64,000 nucleotides of DNA, taken from assembly GCA_030068145.1 (NCBI GenBank), contig JAPJBO010001057.1, forward strand, positions 1-64,000, written 5' to 3'. Position 1 is the stretch's first letter, and every line of letters starts with the position of its first letter. Positions 55,506-64,000 of the stretch are shown here, piece after piece. The translations under genes were made by a program, and so were the position numbers. Source of the stretch: Diplonema papillatum. Its lineage: Eukaryota; Euglenozoa; Diplonemea; Diplonemida; Diplonemidae. Below the pieces are notes generated by a model, which saw only the letters and a program-made list of their open reading frames with translations, was not told where the DNA came from and did not search any database.

Positions 55506-56774
55506 CACTTTTCCCTAAAAAAAAGCTTTGATGGCAGTAACAGTATTCAGGGGCACTGCGCCTGTGCGCACCAAGGCTTCCTTGTAGTTTTTGAATGAGC
55601 AGAAACGATTTGCTCGCGTTCTTCCGTCGTTTTGGAGGTCCTCGACAGAAGCTCCAGTCCGCACATGATGCCCTTCAACGTATCATTGTGAAGAGTGGTT
55701 CGGAGACGGCTCTTGACAAGTTTCAGGGGCGAAAACATCCTCTCCGCACCGGCAGTTCCTTGCTGCAACCAGCAGCATCTGGGTACAGCATTCGCAACTG
55801 GACCGCTGTTGGCACTTTTGTGCCCGTTGTTGCTGGTGGAATTCCTGGGCGGTGGGCTCAAAGATGAGTGTGATGATGAACTTGATGTGTCCGAGGGGTT
55901 GCGGTGGCAGTCTAGAGTTCAACAGTCCTGAACGTCGCGGGGTGCGTTTCGACAAAACTTTCCATAGTCGAAGGCTGCAGATGCCATGGGAGAAAAAACA
56001 CTCGGGTTTGAACTCGAGATCGCGGTTCGCTGGGTACGCCGCGAACGATAAAGCAGCGACCCAGAGGACTGTCGATTGTGCGGGTGTCCGTCAATCTTGT
56101 ATCTCTCTTCTGACATGCCCCATTCGTCACGGTCCTCGTGCGAGAGCCTACTGACGGCTGGTCGGCGGCATTTCCATCGGCGAGGTTAAGCGCCAGCCGC
56201 CGGCAGATAGTATGGTGAACTTCAACTTCTGCTTTCCTCCACCTTGTGCAAGGATGGTTGCTCTCGCGGCTTCTGCGGCGGTCTGCTGTTGAAACCCCCA
56301 AAGGCGGACGTCGACCGTCATTTCGGGTGTAGTGGCTTTGTCGATATTACCCGAGTACACAAAGATGCCTGCTTGGTGTAAACGGAGTTTGTCGGTACTC
56401 TGCCGACCCTCCTGTCAGCAGGCCACCTTCTCATGCGTAACAAACGGCGCCGGACTCACAAGATGTACCTCACCCACATCGAAAGAGTCTCGACATCCGC
56501 ACGGAGGGCAGGTGCTCCTAGCACACGGCAATTGGTTGGACGCCGTGCGCAAGGCAGTTATGCTCAGGGATGTGCGGTCTAGGTCTAGACTGTCAGGCGA
56601 CGAGTGCCGTTTTCTTCGCAAATATACCGCGGCACAAGGCATTGCCGCCGGTCAAGTGCATTACGTCGCAAGCACCGTAAACGCATCGCCTGCCCCTCGT
56701 CCTTTTAATGCCTCCTCAGTCGAGTCTCGGAACGTCGGCCAGGCGGCAAAAGAACGGTCGTGGGAGTGCCTTAT
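55506..56774. other. Intronic sequence without a supported gene
   Basis: A minus-strand frame at 56148-56360 (GFQQQTAAEAARATILAQGG) and a plus-strand frame at 56410-56820 look mildly coding but show no domain. An exon of the RBM26/27-like gene must lie somewhere between 57960 and 42489, because the flanking exons do not match in phase. This interval is one place to look. Confidence 0.35.
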
Positions 56775-57159
56775 GATATCGAAATCCCTCAGTTATGTTC
56801 AAGGGATGAAGCCGAGGTGACAGAAAATTTTGCCACAGGGAAGGGGGCTTGTCGCAGTCAAGCGTTCATAGCAATGTTGCTTTTCAATCCTTCGATGTTG
56901 AGTCTTCCTAACCTAGACAAGCAGAATTGTCTAAGGGCACCCACCAACACTCGAACGGACAGGTTGGTTTTACCAAACAACAATCAATAACGCGCCGAAG
57001 GCGCGAAGGGAAAAAATACCACCCTGCAACAAAACCCTGGATAGCCCTTGGATAAGCATTGGATAAAGCCTGGATAATAGCAATTTTTAACACCACTAGT
57101 TTTAATGTTCGCGGAATTTCCGGAAAAAAATCGGGTGGATAATAGGTCTACCCCCCCTT
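56775..57159. mobile_element. Partial copy of TA-flanked element E3
   Basis: Closely similar to 62513-62921, sharing blocks such as CTCAGTTATGTTCAAGGG, AACCTAGACAAGCAGA and GCGCCGAAGGCGCGAAGG, and ending in the same inverted terminus followed by TA (57160-57161). The other terminus is missing, so the copy is truncated or its left half was replaced. Confidence 0.8.
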
Positions 57160-57311
57160 TACTGTATTTGCCCAGGTTTTAAGCGTGCGATAATGCGAAT
57201 GAAAATGCGATAATTGGCGCCAAACCCCAAATGCGATAAAATGCGATAATGCGAAACGTTTGACCACTATGCCTAGGGCGGTGTACGCAGAAACAAAGAT
57301 CATACGTCTGC

Positions 57312-57953
57312 TCACGGCCGAACCACCAGTCGCGCCAGGCCCTGACGCGCCTCCACCCAACCCCTGTTTATTGTGTTTATTGTGTGGAAAGCACATTCAG
57401 GATAGGCCCTCACATCGTCTGTGATGGCAAATCGTGCCGCGAGAAGAGATACAAACGCGGATGCTCTTGGAAACGACGGACCCCTCCACACAGCCTTTTG
57501 TTTCGAGAGGGGCCGTGGCGTACGAATCACGACGGTACCGCCGCTCACCCTGAGAGAAATATCACTGTGCGCGGATCCAGAAGACGAAATGAGGGCAGCT
57601 AGGCCGAGCACCGCAGTAGTGCACGTGTCACTTGTGGCTTCGGCCTTCGAAACTCGAACTGTTGCTAAGACAGCACTTGCTGAAGGGAGAAGGCTCCAGA
57701 CCCTCATGGGACGACACCACTCACGTTCCTGCTGATATCCATGGTCACGAATACCAGTGAAGATCATGCCATGAGCGTCAACCAAAGTAGTAGTATACTG
57801 AGTAAACCCTTTCGGTTCGGTGGTTCGCTTGAACACGGTATATTGTCTGGCGACTATCGGTTCTGCAGTGTGTACGATGGGAATGCGGTACAGCATCTCC
57901 TTTGGTTCGTACGCGAAGTGACTATAGACAGTAAGTGCTGACCAAAAAGTCAA
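57312..57953 (-). CDS. Unassigned minus-strand ORF (about 210 codons)
   Basis: Long open frame with no ATG at its upstream edge; the first Met is in KEMLYRIP. Segments include VHTAEPIVARQYTVFKR, QYTTTLVDAHGMIFTGI and FAITDDVRAYPECAFHTIN. It lies just downstream of exon 3 of the RBM26/27-like gene, in its long intron, and may belong to a mobile element. No family is recognised. Confidence 0.3.
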   Translation of the reverse strand: MTFWSALTVYSHFAYEPKEMLYRIPIVHTAEPIVARQYTVFKRTTEPKGFTQYTTTLVDAHGMIFTGIRDHGYQQEREWCRPMRVWSLLPSASAVLATVRVSKAEATSDTCTTAVLGLAALISSSGSAHSDISLRVSGGTVVIRTPRPLSKQKAVWRGPSFPRASAFVSLLAARFAITDDVRAYPECAFHTINTINRGWVEARQGLARLVVRP

Positions 57954-57960
57954 CGCATAC

Positions 57961-58062
57961 CTGTTGCGAGAGAAGCGAATTCATTAAGCTCTGAAGCGGG
58001 TTGGCCGGTGGCGGTGGTTGGTGCTGTGGCTGATTGCTCCTCAGCTGTGCGAGCAAATTCGC
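57961..58062 (-). CDS. RBM26/27-like gene, predicted exon 3 (34 codons)
   Basis: Exactly 102 bp between acceptor ACGCACAG| and donor CAG|GTATGC, phase 0 on both sides. Encodes a Leu/Gln/Pro-rich segment (ANLLAQLRSNQPQHQPPPP, then LQSLMNSLLSQQ), typical of a linker. It joins in frame to exon 2. The following exon must end in phase 1 before the RRM exon, so at least one exon between them has not been found. Confidence 0.5.
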
Positions 58063-58968
58063 CTGTGCGTGTAGTGGTGAGCAGTCGTAAATACGTCCAC
58101 GTGGACCGCAGGGAATACTCGGCAAACATATATGGAGCGGTTCTACATTGAGCAGGAAGCTATTCGTGGTTGATGCTTCTCCTGAAAACGATGCCAACTT
58201 GTGTCTCTCCCAGCCTGTCCCACCCTTTCTCTGTGCATTTCGCAATGCTTCTTTTCCCTTCCCAACTCGGCCTGCACACCGAGATGGACAAGGGGGGACC
58301 CTTGCAAAACGAACTTTCGGTAGGCCACCTGGCTATCGCGAGGGACTTGAGCTCGTTCACGCCGGAAGAATGGTGATGGCCGTGGAAAAAAAAGGTCTGA
58401 GTTTACGTGGCTGCGTGGCTAGTTACGAATGCCAGGTGGCTTGTCTGTTGGGCTAGCTGGCTGGATGGCCCGGCTTGTTGCTCTGACTGGCTTACCGGTT
58501 GGTGTGGGTACATCTTCATTTCCAGCCCTGGTCCAGTCGAAACTCAAGAGAGAGACGAGTTGAGTGCAGGGACCATCTCTCCGAGGAGTTTCCGGTCGCC
58601 TCACTACTGCCACGTACTTCTAAGGCGTAGGTCGTTCCATCAGAGGCGCGGTGCGGGCCGCACCGCGCCTCAATATATTTTTTCACACAACTAGGAACCC
58701 CCCCTCGCAACTTCGACTTCACACACCCCCAGGCGTTGATCGATCAAATGGTCAAGGTAATCGGGAAGACACGATGGTGAAATACAAAAAAGGCAATCGA
58801 GGAAAGCTATCGGTCGTAGAGATACGATCGAGGACAGCCCCTTTTGAAAGCTGAAGAATGAATAGAATGATCATGCATCAATCTAGGCTTGACACGATAC
58901 AATCTCTGGTATCGGGGAATCTCTGGTATGGTAATTCCGCCGTCTGTGGACGTCCTGAAAAAGCATAC
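58063..58968 (-). other. Intron 2 of the RBM26/27-like gene
   Basis: GT-AG interval with donor GTATGC at 58968. It contains only short unassigned ORFs. Confidence 0.45.
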
Positions 58969-59434
58969 CAAGGGACTCAAGTCCGTTGAGTTCTGGTCGG
59001 GCAAGAGCGGGGGAAGCGGTGGGTTGGAGTAGGCGGAGTGGTTGTCGACGAGTGACGGCGGGGCAAGGTCGAGAAGGTTGTTGTTCATCGTCGGCATGCC
59101 CAAGGAGGACATCACGCTGGAGAGGAGGTTCGACGCGCCGTGCATGCCGGAGAGCCCGGGCAGCGACGGGAACCCGCCGAAGTCCGGCGGCGGGTCGGCG
59201 CCGCCGCCGCCCCGGCCGCCCTTGTTGCCGTTGTTGTTGAACGGGCCCTTCGACCCCTTCCCCCAGCCCCCCCAGCTCTTCCCGCCGCCCCTCTTCCCGA
59301 AGCCTTTGCCCGGGTCGTCCCGCCGGCGGCCCTTGCGGCTGTCCGCCCAGTCGCTTCGGTCTCGGTAGAAATGGTCGCCCGCCAGCGGCGCCCCCGCTGG
59401 CTTCTCCTCGTCGCTGCCGTCGCCCCGTGCGAAT
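58969..59434 (-). CDS. RBM26/27-like gene, predicted exon 2 (Gly/Arg-rich)
   Basis: 466 bp: one base completing a split codon, then 155 codons. Acceptor CCGTCAG|, donor TTG|GTATGC. The product begins FARGDGSDEEKPAG, then DHFYRDRSDWADSRKGRRR, a Gly/Lys/Trp-rich stretch (GGGKSWGGWGKGSKG), GGRGGGG, and a Met/Leu/Asn-rich end with PPLPPLLPDQN. The frame is set by the strong third-position G/C bias and by exact phase matches with exons 1 and 3. RGG-type regions bind RNA. The CCCH zinc finger expected in animal RBM26/27 is not seen. Confidence 0.6.
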
Positions 59435-59645
59435 CTGACGGGGAGTCGTTGTTATTGGTGCTGGTTTTGAGGGATAAGGAAAGGTGCGAGAAATCTGTTT
59501 GGTCTGGTAGTGTGTGCTACCGCCCTGTGCGAATTTGACGGGGAGTCGTTGTTATTGGTGCTCGTTTTGAGGGATAAGGAAAGGTGCGAGAAATCTGTTT
59601 GGTCTGGTAGGGTGTGCTACCGCCCTGTGCGAATCTGACGGGGGA
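59421..59645. repeat. 100-bp tandem repeat spanning an exon 3' splice site
   Basis: Units start CGCCC(C/T)GTGCGAAT at 59421, 59521 and 59621 (two full copies plus about 25 bp). The first unit contains the acceptor and first bases of exon 2. The third copy also keeps the CAG|ATTCGCAC acceptor; the second has CAA instead and would not be used. Confidence 0.93.
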
Positions 59646-60792
59646 ACGTTGGTACATTCTGAGCGCGCGATGAGGAGAAATACTCGAGGGGCTGCCTTGT
59701 GCTTCCTTCGAAGGAGGCTAGGAGACCCAATACAACTACGAAGTGGGTCTTGAACGCCTACGCCCACTAAACCCAGATTTACCTGTCTTTCGTATGGGCT
59801 ACAGCACATTGACCTCCTTTAAGATTTCACAATTGGCAGCCTCCTTCTACAAAGCAGGTGCTTTTGCAATATAATTTGTTGCGTGTGAAGAGCGCATGGT
59901 GTTTGCAGCCAGGTTTCTTTAAACGCGGATGGGGAATTGCAAGAACGTGCTTGGAATGGCAATGCGCCCAACACCAAATCATGGACACATAAGGCGGACC
60001 ATCAGCGCGGAACTCAAGTGTCCGCGGCAGCGGTGTGAGTCTGGTTTGCCCGGCGGCTGTTCGTAGCTCGTCATAGCCAGAACCTCCCATGCTTGTGGAG
60101 CACAGGCAAATCCGTCATAGAGAGAAGGCCCCCGCCCTACTTGTGACTGGGGCTCGCTGGGCCGCACTAACATGTCTTCTTTTTAGACTGAGTTTTAAGG
60201 ATCCGGTGTCTCCGGAGTAAAGGCGGTTGAGGTTCTTTTCGTTGGGTGTGGTATGGCTAGTAACAGTGTAGTACGGGTTGGTGGCGGTGCAGCTAGTCTT
60301 TCTAAAAGTCTTTTTATGACGTGTACATTTTCGTTCTTGTTTAGTACAGAGGTGACCGACCCCACGGCTTTTACGGTGGCAAACTGCGAAGCCACGCGGG
60401 GTTGCCGTGTACAGCACTGCGCCAATGGTCGTTCTCTTTCTAGATTGCAGAACACTGTTTCTACGGGAAGCGCGGACAGTCGACGGTTCAAGCGCTCTGC
60501 ATTGTCGTTGTGCCGCGAGCCCCAAGACGCCATACATGAGTTGGCATTTCAGTCCATGGCCCCACGGTACACCGAACATGTGAAGTTAGTATCGAGCGGC
60601 TAAGCTCGGCCTGTACGAGCCGTGTTTGATGTGAGGCAACTACCAACAGAGTAGGAGTACCTACTGACAGCGGGAAAATGTGTGAGCCTTCTGTGCTACG
60701 CAGCGAAAGGCGCGCTTTCAAAAAGTGGGAGCATCGGCCTTTTCATAGCAGAACAAGAAAGTTGTAGTATGGCTGAAGATAAAACAGTATAC
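59646..60792 (-). other. Intron 1 of the RBM26/27-like gene
   Basis: Donor GCG|GTATAC at 60792. No convincing exon or repeat inside; small ORFs on both strands have no recognisable domain. Confidence 0.45.
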
Positions 60793-61382
60793 CGCTGCCG
60801 TCTGAAGGCGTGCGCGGGCTCTTCGACCTCCTCACTGCGCTCGCGCTTGGTCCGGCGGATTTCGAGTGTCTCTTCGTCGTTGATGTCCATCGGGGTCGTG
60901 GCTCCTTTTTCCTCCTCGTTGTCGACGGACGGCGGGGACTCTCCGCCTACGCCGCCTATTCGGTATCCCGCAGCACGGGCACCAGGGTCAGCCTCTTCTC
61001 TCCCTTCGCTCTCTCTCTCGCCTGCGGTGTCTGCGTTGTCTGCATTGTCCGCGTTGTCAGCATCGTCACCTTCAGTGATATCGACTATCTTCTCGTACTG
61101 GTCTTCTTCCTTCGCCACCGGTGCTGCCTGCTGACTCCCCTCGTACCACTCGGGCGAGAAGTCGATGTGATCGAAGACTTCACTCAAGAACCCCCCGATG
61201 CCATCGTCTTTGACGACGTCCTTCAACTCTTCTTGTCCGTTTTCCACACGCGTTTCCTTGTCACCGCCGACACGCTTCAGTACGGTTATCACGTAGGGCA
61301 CCAGCGCTTCGGCCTGCGACTGATCCTCCATAACCCGCTTCAGGCTGCGGCCCACATACTCGTAGATCGCGTTCGCACTCAT
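60793..61382 (-). CDS. RBM26/27-like gene, predicted exon 1 (PWI-like N-terminus)
   Basis: ATG at 61382 (MSANAIYEYVGRSLKRVMED). Residues about 1-75 form amphipathic helices (LVPYVITVLKRVG, ELKDVVKDDGIGGFLSEVFDHI) whose order and spacing recall the PWI-like N-terminal domain of RBM26/27: short helix, ALAKYV-LALVKK-like helix, then a VEKLFDAV-like helix. An acidic region with three DNA repeats (DNADNADNAD) and a basic patch (RRTKRERSEE) follow. The exon ends within a codon at CAG CG|GTATAC, and exon 2 supplies exactly one base. The link to the RRM exon 18 kb away is inference from family architecture and strand. Confidence 0.6.
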
Positions 61383-61973
61383 CGTTAACAGCCTCGGCCT
61401 CCACGCCCCACCCTCCCTCGCCAATGCCCCACGAACCGACCTGTTGCACGTAAGTTTAATCCAGTTCCAATCTACAGTGTAGTCTCCGGCAGCAGGATTT
61501 CCAACCCAGATGCACTGGATGCACAACGCAGAAACGTTCGAGGAGGACCGACCAGGTTCATTGGTCGTTCGCAGACTTTGCGAAGGCTGCGTTTCTTCGG
61601 TGACCCGGAATTGCGGTGGAGCCGCGAAGACTGGACAGCAAACCCGAGTATCAACGTTCAGAAGTCAGAAAGCCGCACACGGCGTCTGGCGTGCCTTGAA
61701 ATCGGAAAACCTCGGTGCAGCAAAAGGGAGGTCTCATCTCCCAGCTGCCTTGTGTGGTCGTTTTTCAGTAGCGTCGAGATCAGGCGCAAAACGTTATATC
61801 CCCGATCTGTATTGTATGGCCCTTTAATTTGCGGAAATATATTTTATGGCCATGCAATTTATGGACGAATTATTTTATTTAGAGTTAAAGTTCGCTTGAA
61901 ATTCCGGGGGTTTAGGGTCTCCGTGTGACCGTTCATGAATGGGTTCTCTTAGAGCAAGAAAAGGCTATGTGCT
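61383..61973. other. Upstream region of the RBM26/27-like gene
   Basis: The minus frame of exon 1 is open about 48 codons upstream of the chosen ATG but is not coding-like. The A/T-rich stretch 61795-61885 could hold promoter elements. Bases 61878-61916 resemble 51863-51900 (GTTCGCTTGAAA core), a short dispersed repeat. Confidence 0.4.
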
Positions 61974-61975
61974 TA

Positions 61976-62921
61976 AAGGGGGGGTAGACCTACTATCCAG
62001 GGGGACCTATTATCCTAGGATAATAGGTCGCCTGGTTTTGGAGATAAATTTAACTTTTTAATTTTTCAGTGGTGAGTTAAATTTTTATGGAAGTGGGCCT
62101 ATCCACCTGCTCTCCCACGATTCCCGTTCGTTTTCGCCGCCTGGCCGACGTTCATCCCCTGCACTGGATGCGGTAGAAGTGCCACAGAACAACCCACAGG
62201 TTGACATACCAGCCGTATCTGCACCAGTTGCACCTGCACCTGGTCCGACCAATTCTGCTAGACAACAGAAAATAGTCCACACCAGCCAGGAGGAGCGGCG
62301 CTTCAGCCGTCCTCTTCACAGCGCCAGCAAAGCAAAAGCGCTGGCAGAGTGTGCTGGTTCACAAAGCACTACATCAAACCGCGGCCTTTGAGAAACCATT
62401 GATCAGCCTCTTTTCCGTTCCGTTTTAACAGCTCTTTTTTCTTGTTTTCACTCTCTCTTGTTTGCTTGTTGTTGGCAACATCTGCATTCTATGCTGTTTC
62501 TACACTTCTTCTCATCGAAACCCCTCAGTTATGTTCAAGGGTGAAGCCAGAGGTGACAGAAAAATTGCCACAGGGAAGGGGGCTTGTGGCAGCCAAGCGT
62601 TCATAGCGATGTTGCTTTTCGATCCTCCGATGTTGACTCCTCCTAACCTAGACAAGCAGACTTGTCTAAGGGTTGGTTTGCTCACCCACTAACAGGGAGC
62701 GTGTGCTGGGTTTCTACCGGACAGGTTGGTTTTACCAAACAATAGTCAATATCGCGCCGAAGGCGCGAAGGAAAAAAAAACACCACCCTGCAACAAAACC
62801 CTGGACAGCCCTTGGATAACCATTGGATAAAGCCTGGACAATAGCAATTTTTTAACGCCACTAGTTTTAATGTTCGCGGAATTTCCGGGAAAAATCGGGT
62901 GGATAATAGGTCTACCCCCTT
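61976..62921. mobile_element. E3: TA-flanked inverted-repeat element, 946 bp
   Basis: Termini AAGGGGGGGTAGACCTACTATCC (left) and its inverse ending CCCCCTT (right), flanked on both sides by TA (61974-61975 and 62922-62923), as expected for Tc1/mariner-type target duplications. A perfect 26-nt palindrome at 62004-62029 consists of the terminal sequence GACCTATTATCC joined head-to-head with its inverse. No transposase ORF, so probably a non-autonomous element. A partial relative is at 56775-57159. Confidence 0.8.
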
Positions 62922-63024
62922 TACGGGTTGTATATTTAGTGCACGCTTTCGTTATGGGTTATGGCTAGCCATGTCCGGGAATGTTTGTGACCGACACCAA
63001 GTACATTCCTTCGTGGAGTGTAGT

Positions 63025-63084
63025 CTTGGGCCCCCCACGTTCTACAAGTTGAGCAGGGTTGCCTTGTAGCCCGTACCGGTCTGT
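63025..63084. repeat. Dispersed ~60-bp repeat, copy 1
   Basis: Shares GGGCCCCCCACGTTCTACA, TTGAGCAGGG and TGTAGCCCGTACCGGTCT with 63648-63711. Both minus strands read PCSTCRTWGA. Copies are about 620 bp apart in the same direction. Confidence 0.88.
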
Positions 63085-63647
63085 TGTCCGCGTTTATATG
63101 TATTTTCTCGCAGTGTGGTGCTTGGGTTTCGCGACACTTGCGGTGCTTCACGTGGTGCGGGTTGTTTCCGCCCTAATATAAGGTATTTTTTGGAGGGGCC
63201 CAGAATTAATATTTCCTGCCCAGGCTCTTGGACAGGCACTCGACCTTTTTTGGGACAGGGAACTAGCAAACTATAGGACCAAAGCAACAAGTCACTGGCC
63301 ATGCTATCAGGGCTTACGCTCCGTTTTCGGTCTCAGAGAAAATACGTGTGGTCCACATGTGGACGCGTAAAGTTCGGGGGGGGGGGTCGTTGTATATTGG
63401 TTTAGCTTGAAGGGTGTTGGAAAGGTTGAAAAAGGTTTTGGGGGTCACCGTCGGTTTGTGTTTTTATTTTTTTCTGTATATTTTTTTTGGGGGGTAATTA
63501 TTTTTTCGGGGGTTCGCGTAACCCTTCTTTTCCAGAAGATAACGTTATCTTTTCTTTTCTCTCTGGCGCTCTTTTTCTCTCTATCTCTCTCTTTGGCTAG
63601 CAAAGCGACTATTGCGACCGACACCACGACCACACCCGTAATGAATG

Positions 63648-63711
63648 TGATCAAGGGCCCCCCACGTTCTACATGTTGAGCAGGGGTTGCCATGTAGCCC
63701 GTACCGGTCTA
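63648..63711. repeat. Dispersed ~60-bp repeat, copy 2
   Basis: Direct copy of 63025-63084 with a few substitutions and a small insertion. Confidence 0.88.
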
Positions 63712-64000
63712 AGCCTTCATTGCAGCTTCCATAAGCACACCCGTTGGGACGGGGGGGGGGGGGGGGGGGGAACCTTTCCCTATGTGCGGCGGGCAAAAAA
63801 ATAGCGCCACTACGGACTTGGCTGTGCAACACTTGGCGGCCTTGGTCGTTGGTGGCACTCCTCGGCCGACCGAATGCAAGACTTTTCCGAGCGGCTTTGG
63901 CAGATCGTGGTGTGACCTTGCGACGATGCTTCTGTGGCTTGAGCGCTAAGCCCCAAGGTGCGCCAAGCCTTGATGTTTTAGTTAAAAGTTAAGGGAAACG

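Larger units (their letters stand above)
62924..64000. other. Repeat-rich spacer at the right edge
   Basis: No gene supported. It contains a ~60-bp repeat in direct copies at 63025-63084 and 63648-63711 (GGCCCCCCACGTTCTACA core), the second copy of the GGGGGTCGTTGTAT repeat at 63383-63412, and G- and T-runs (e.g. a G-run at about 63752-63770). Confidence 0.5.

Noticed and set aside
59140..59538. Plus-strand Ala/Pro/Val-rich ORF opposite exon 2
   Set aside because: Antisense of the Gly/Arg-rich exon; the minus strand gives splice-consistent frames.

Overview
This is nuclear DNA of a unicellular eukaryote. Coding exons are GC-rich and separated by AT-rich, T-run-filled spacers. Introns are GT-AG with CAG|GTATGC-type donors, and two unrelated non-LTR retrotransposons plus several terminal-inverted-repeat DNA elements are present. 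Nothing prokaryotic is seen. The very long coiled-coil exons and nested repeats would fit an alga or other protist such as a chromerid, but the window does not fix the species. Almost every convincing gene is on the minus strand.

Region 1 (1-6.8 kb): a non-LTR retrotransposon, LINE-A, on the minus strand. Its ORF1 is gag-like and its ORF2 reads OTU-OTU-endonuclease-reverse transcriptase. A 270-bp (TG)n tract abuts its 5' end, and a strong hairpin covers the last codons of ORF2.

Region 2 (9.7-37.0 kb, possibly to 37.6 kb): what looks like one giant minus-strand gene. Two enormous open exons (24867-33992 and 10598-24184) plus a short 5' exon and a short 3' exon all join in phase 0, and every internal segment has a length divisible by three. 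The predicted product is about 7,800 residues: a probable beta-rich N-terminal region, then thousands of residues of coiled coil with at least three internal repeat families. An 18S rRNA-like fragment lies in its first long intron.

Region 3 (38.7-40.6 kb): a 1.2-kb insert encoding a Cys/His-rich protein, flanked by perfect 49-bp direct repeats. It is followed by a 4 x 50 bp tandem repeat.

Region 4 (41.4-61.4 kb): exons that appear to form an RBM26/RBM27-like RNA-binding protein gene on the minus strand: an N-terminal PWI-like helical domain, an acidic region, a Gly/Arg-rich region, a Pro/Gln linker, then RRM - coiled coil - RRM. A roughly 15.5-kb intron between its third and RRM exons is filled with nested transposons. 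These are a DNA element with 50-bp inverted repeats (42.6-43.8 kb), a hAT-like element with a perfect 8-bp target duplication (43.8-45.2 kb), a near-full-length RNase H-bearing LINE (LINE-B, 45.2-50.5 kb), a second copy of the 150-bp flank plus a 5'-truncated LINE-B, and a larger decayed DNA transposon (50.7-55.5 kb) whose left inverted repeat was split by the truncated LINE-B.

Region 5 (56.8-64.0 kb): two copies of a TA-flanked inverted-repeat element, other dispersed repeats, and the 5' end of the RBM26/27-like gene. Splice joins are inferred from frame and GT-AG signals only; no transcript evidence was available.
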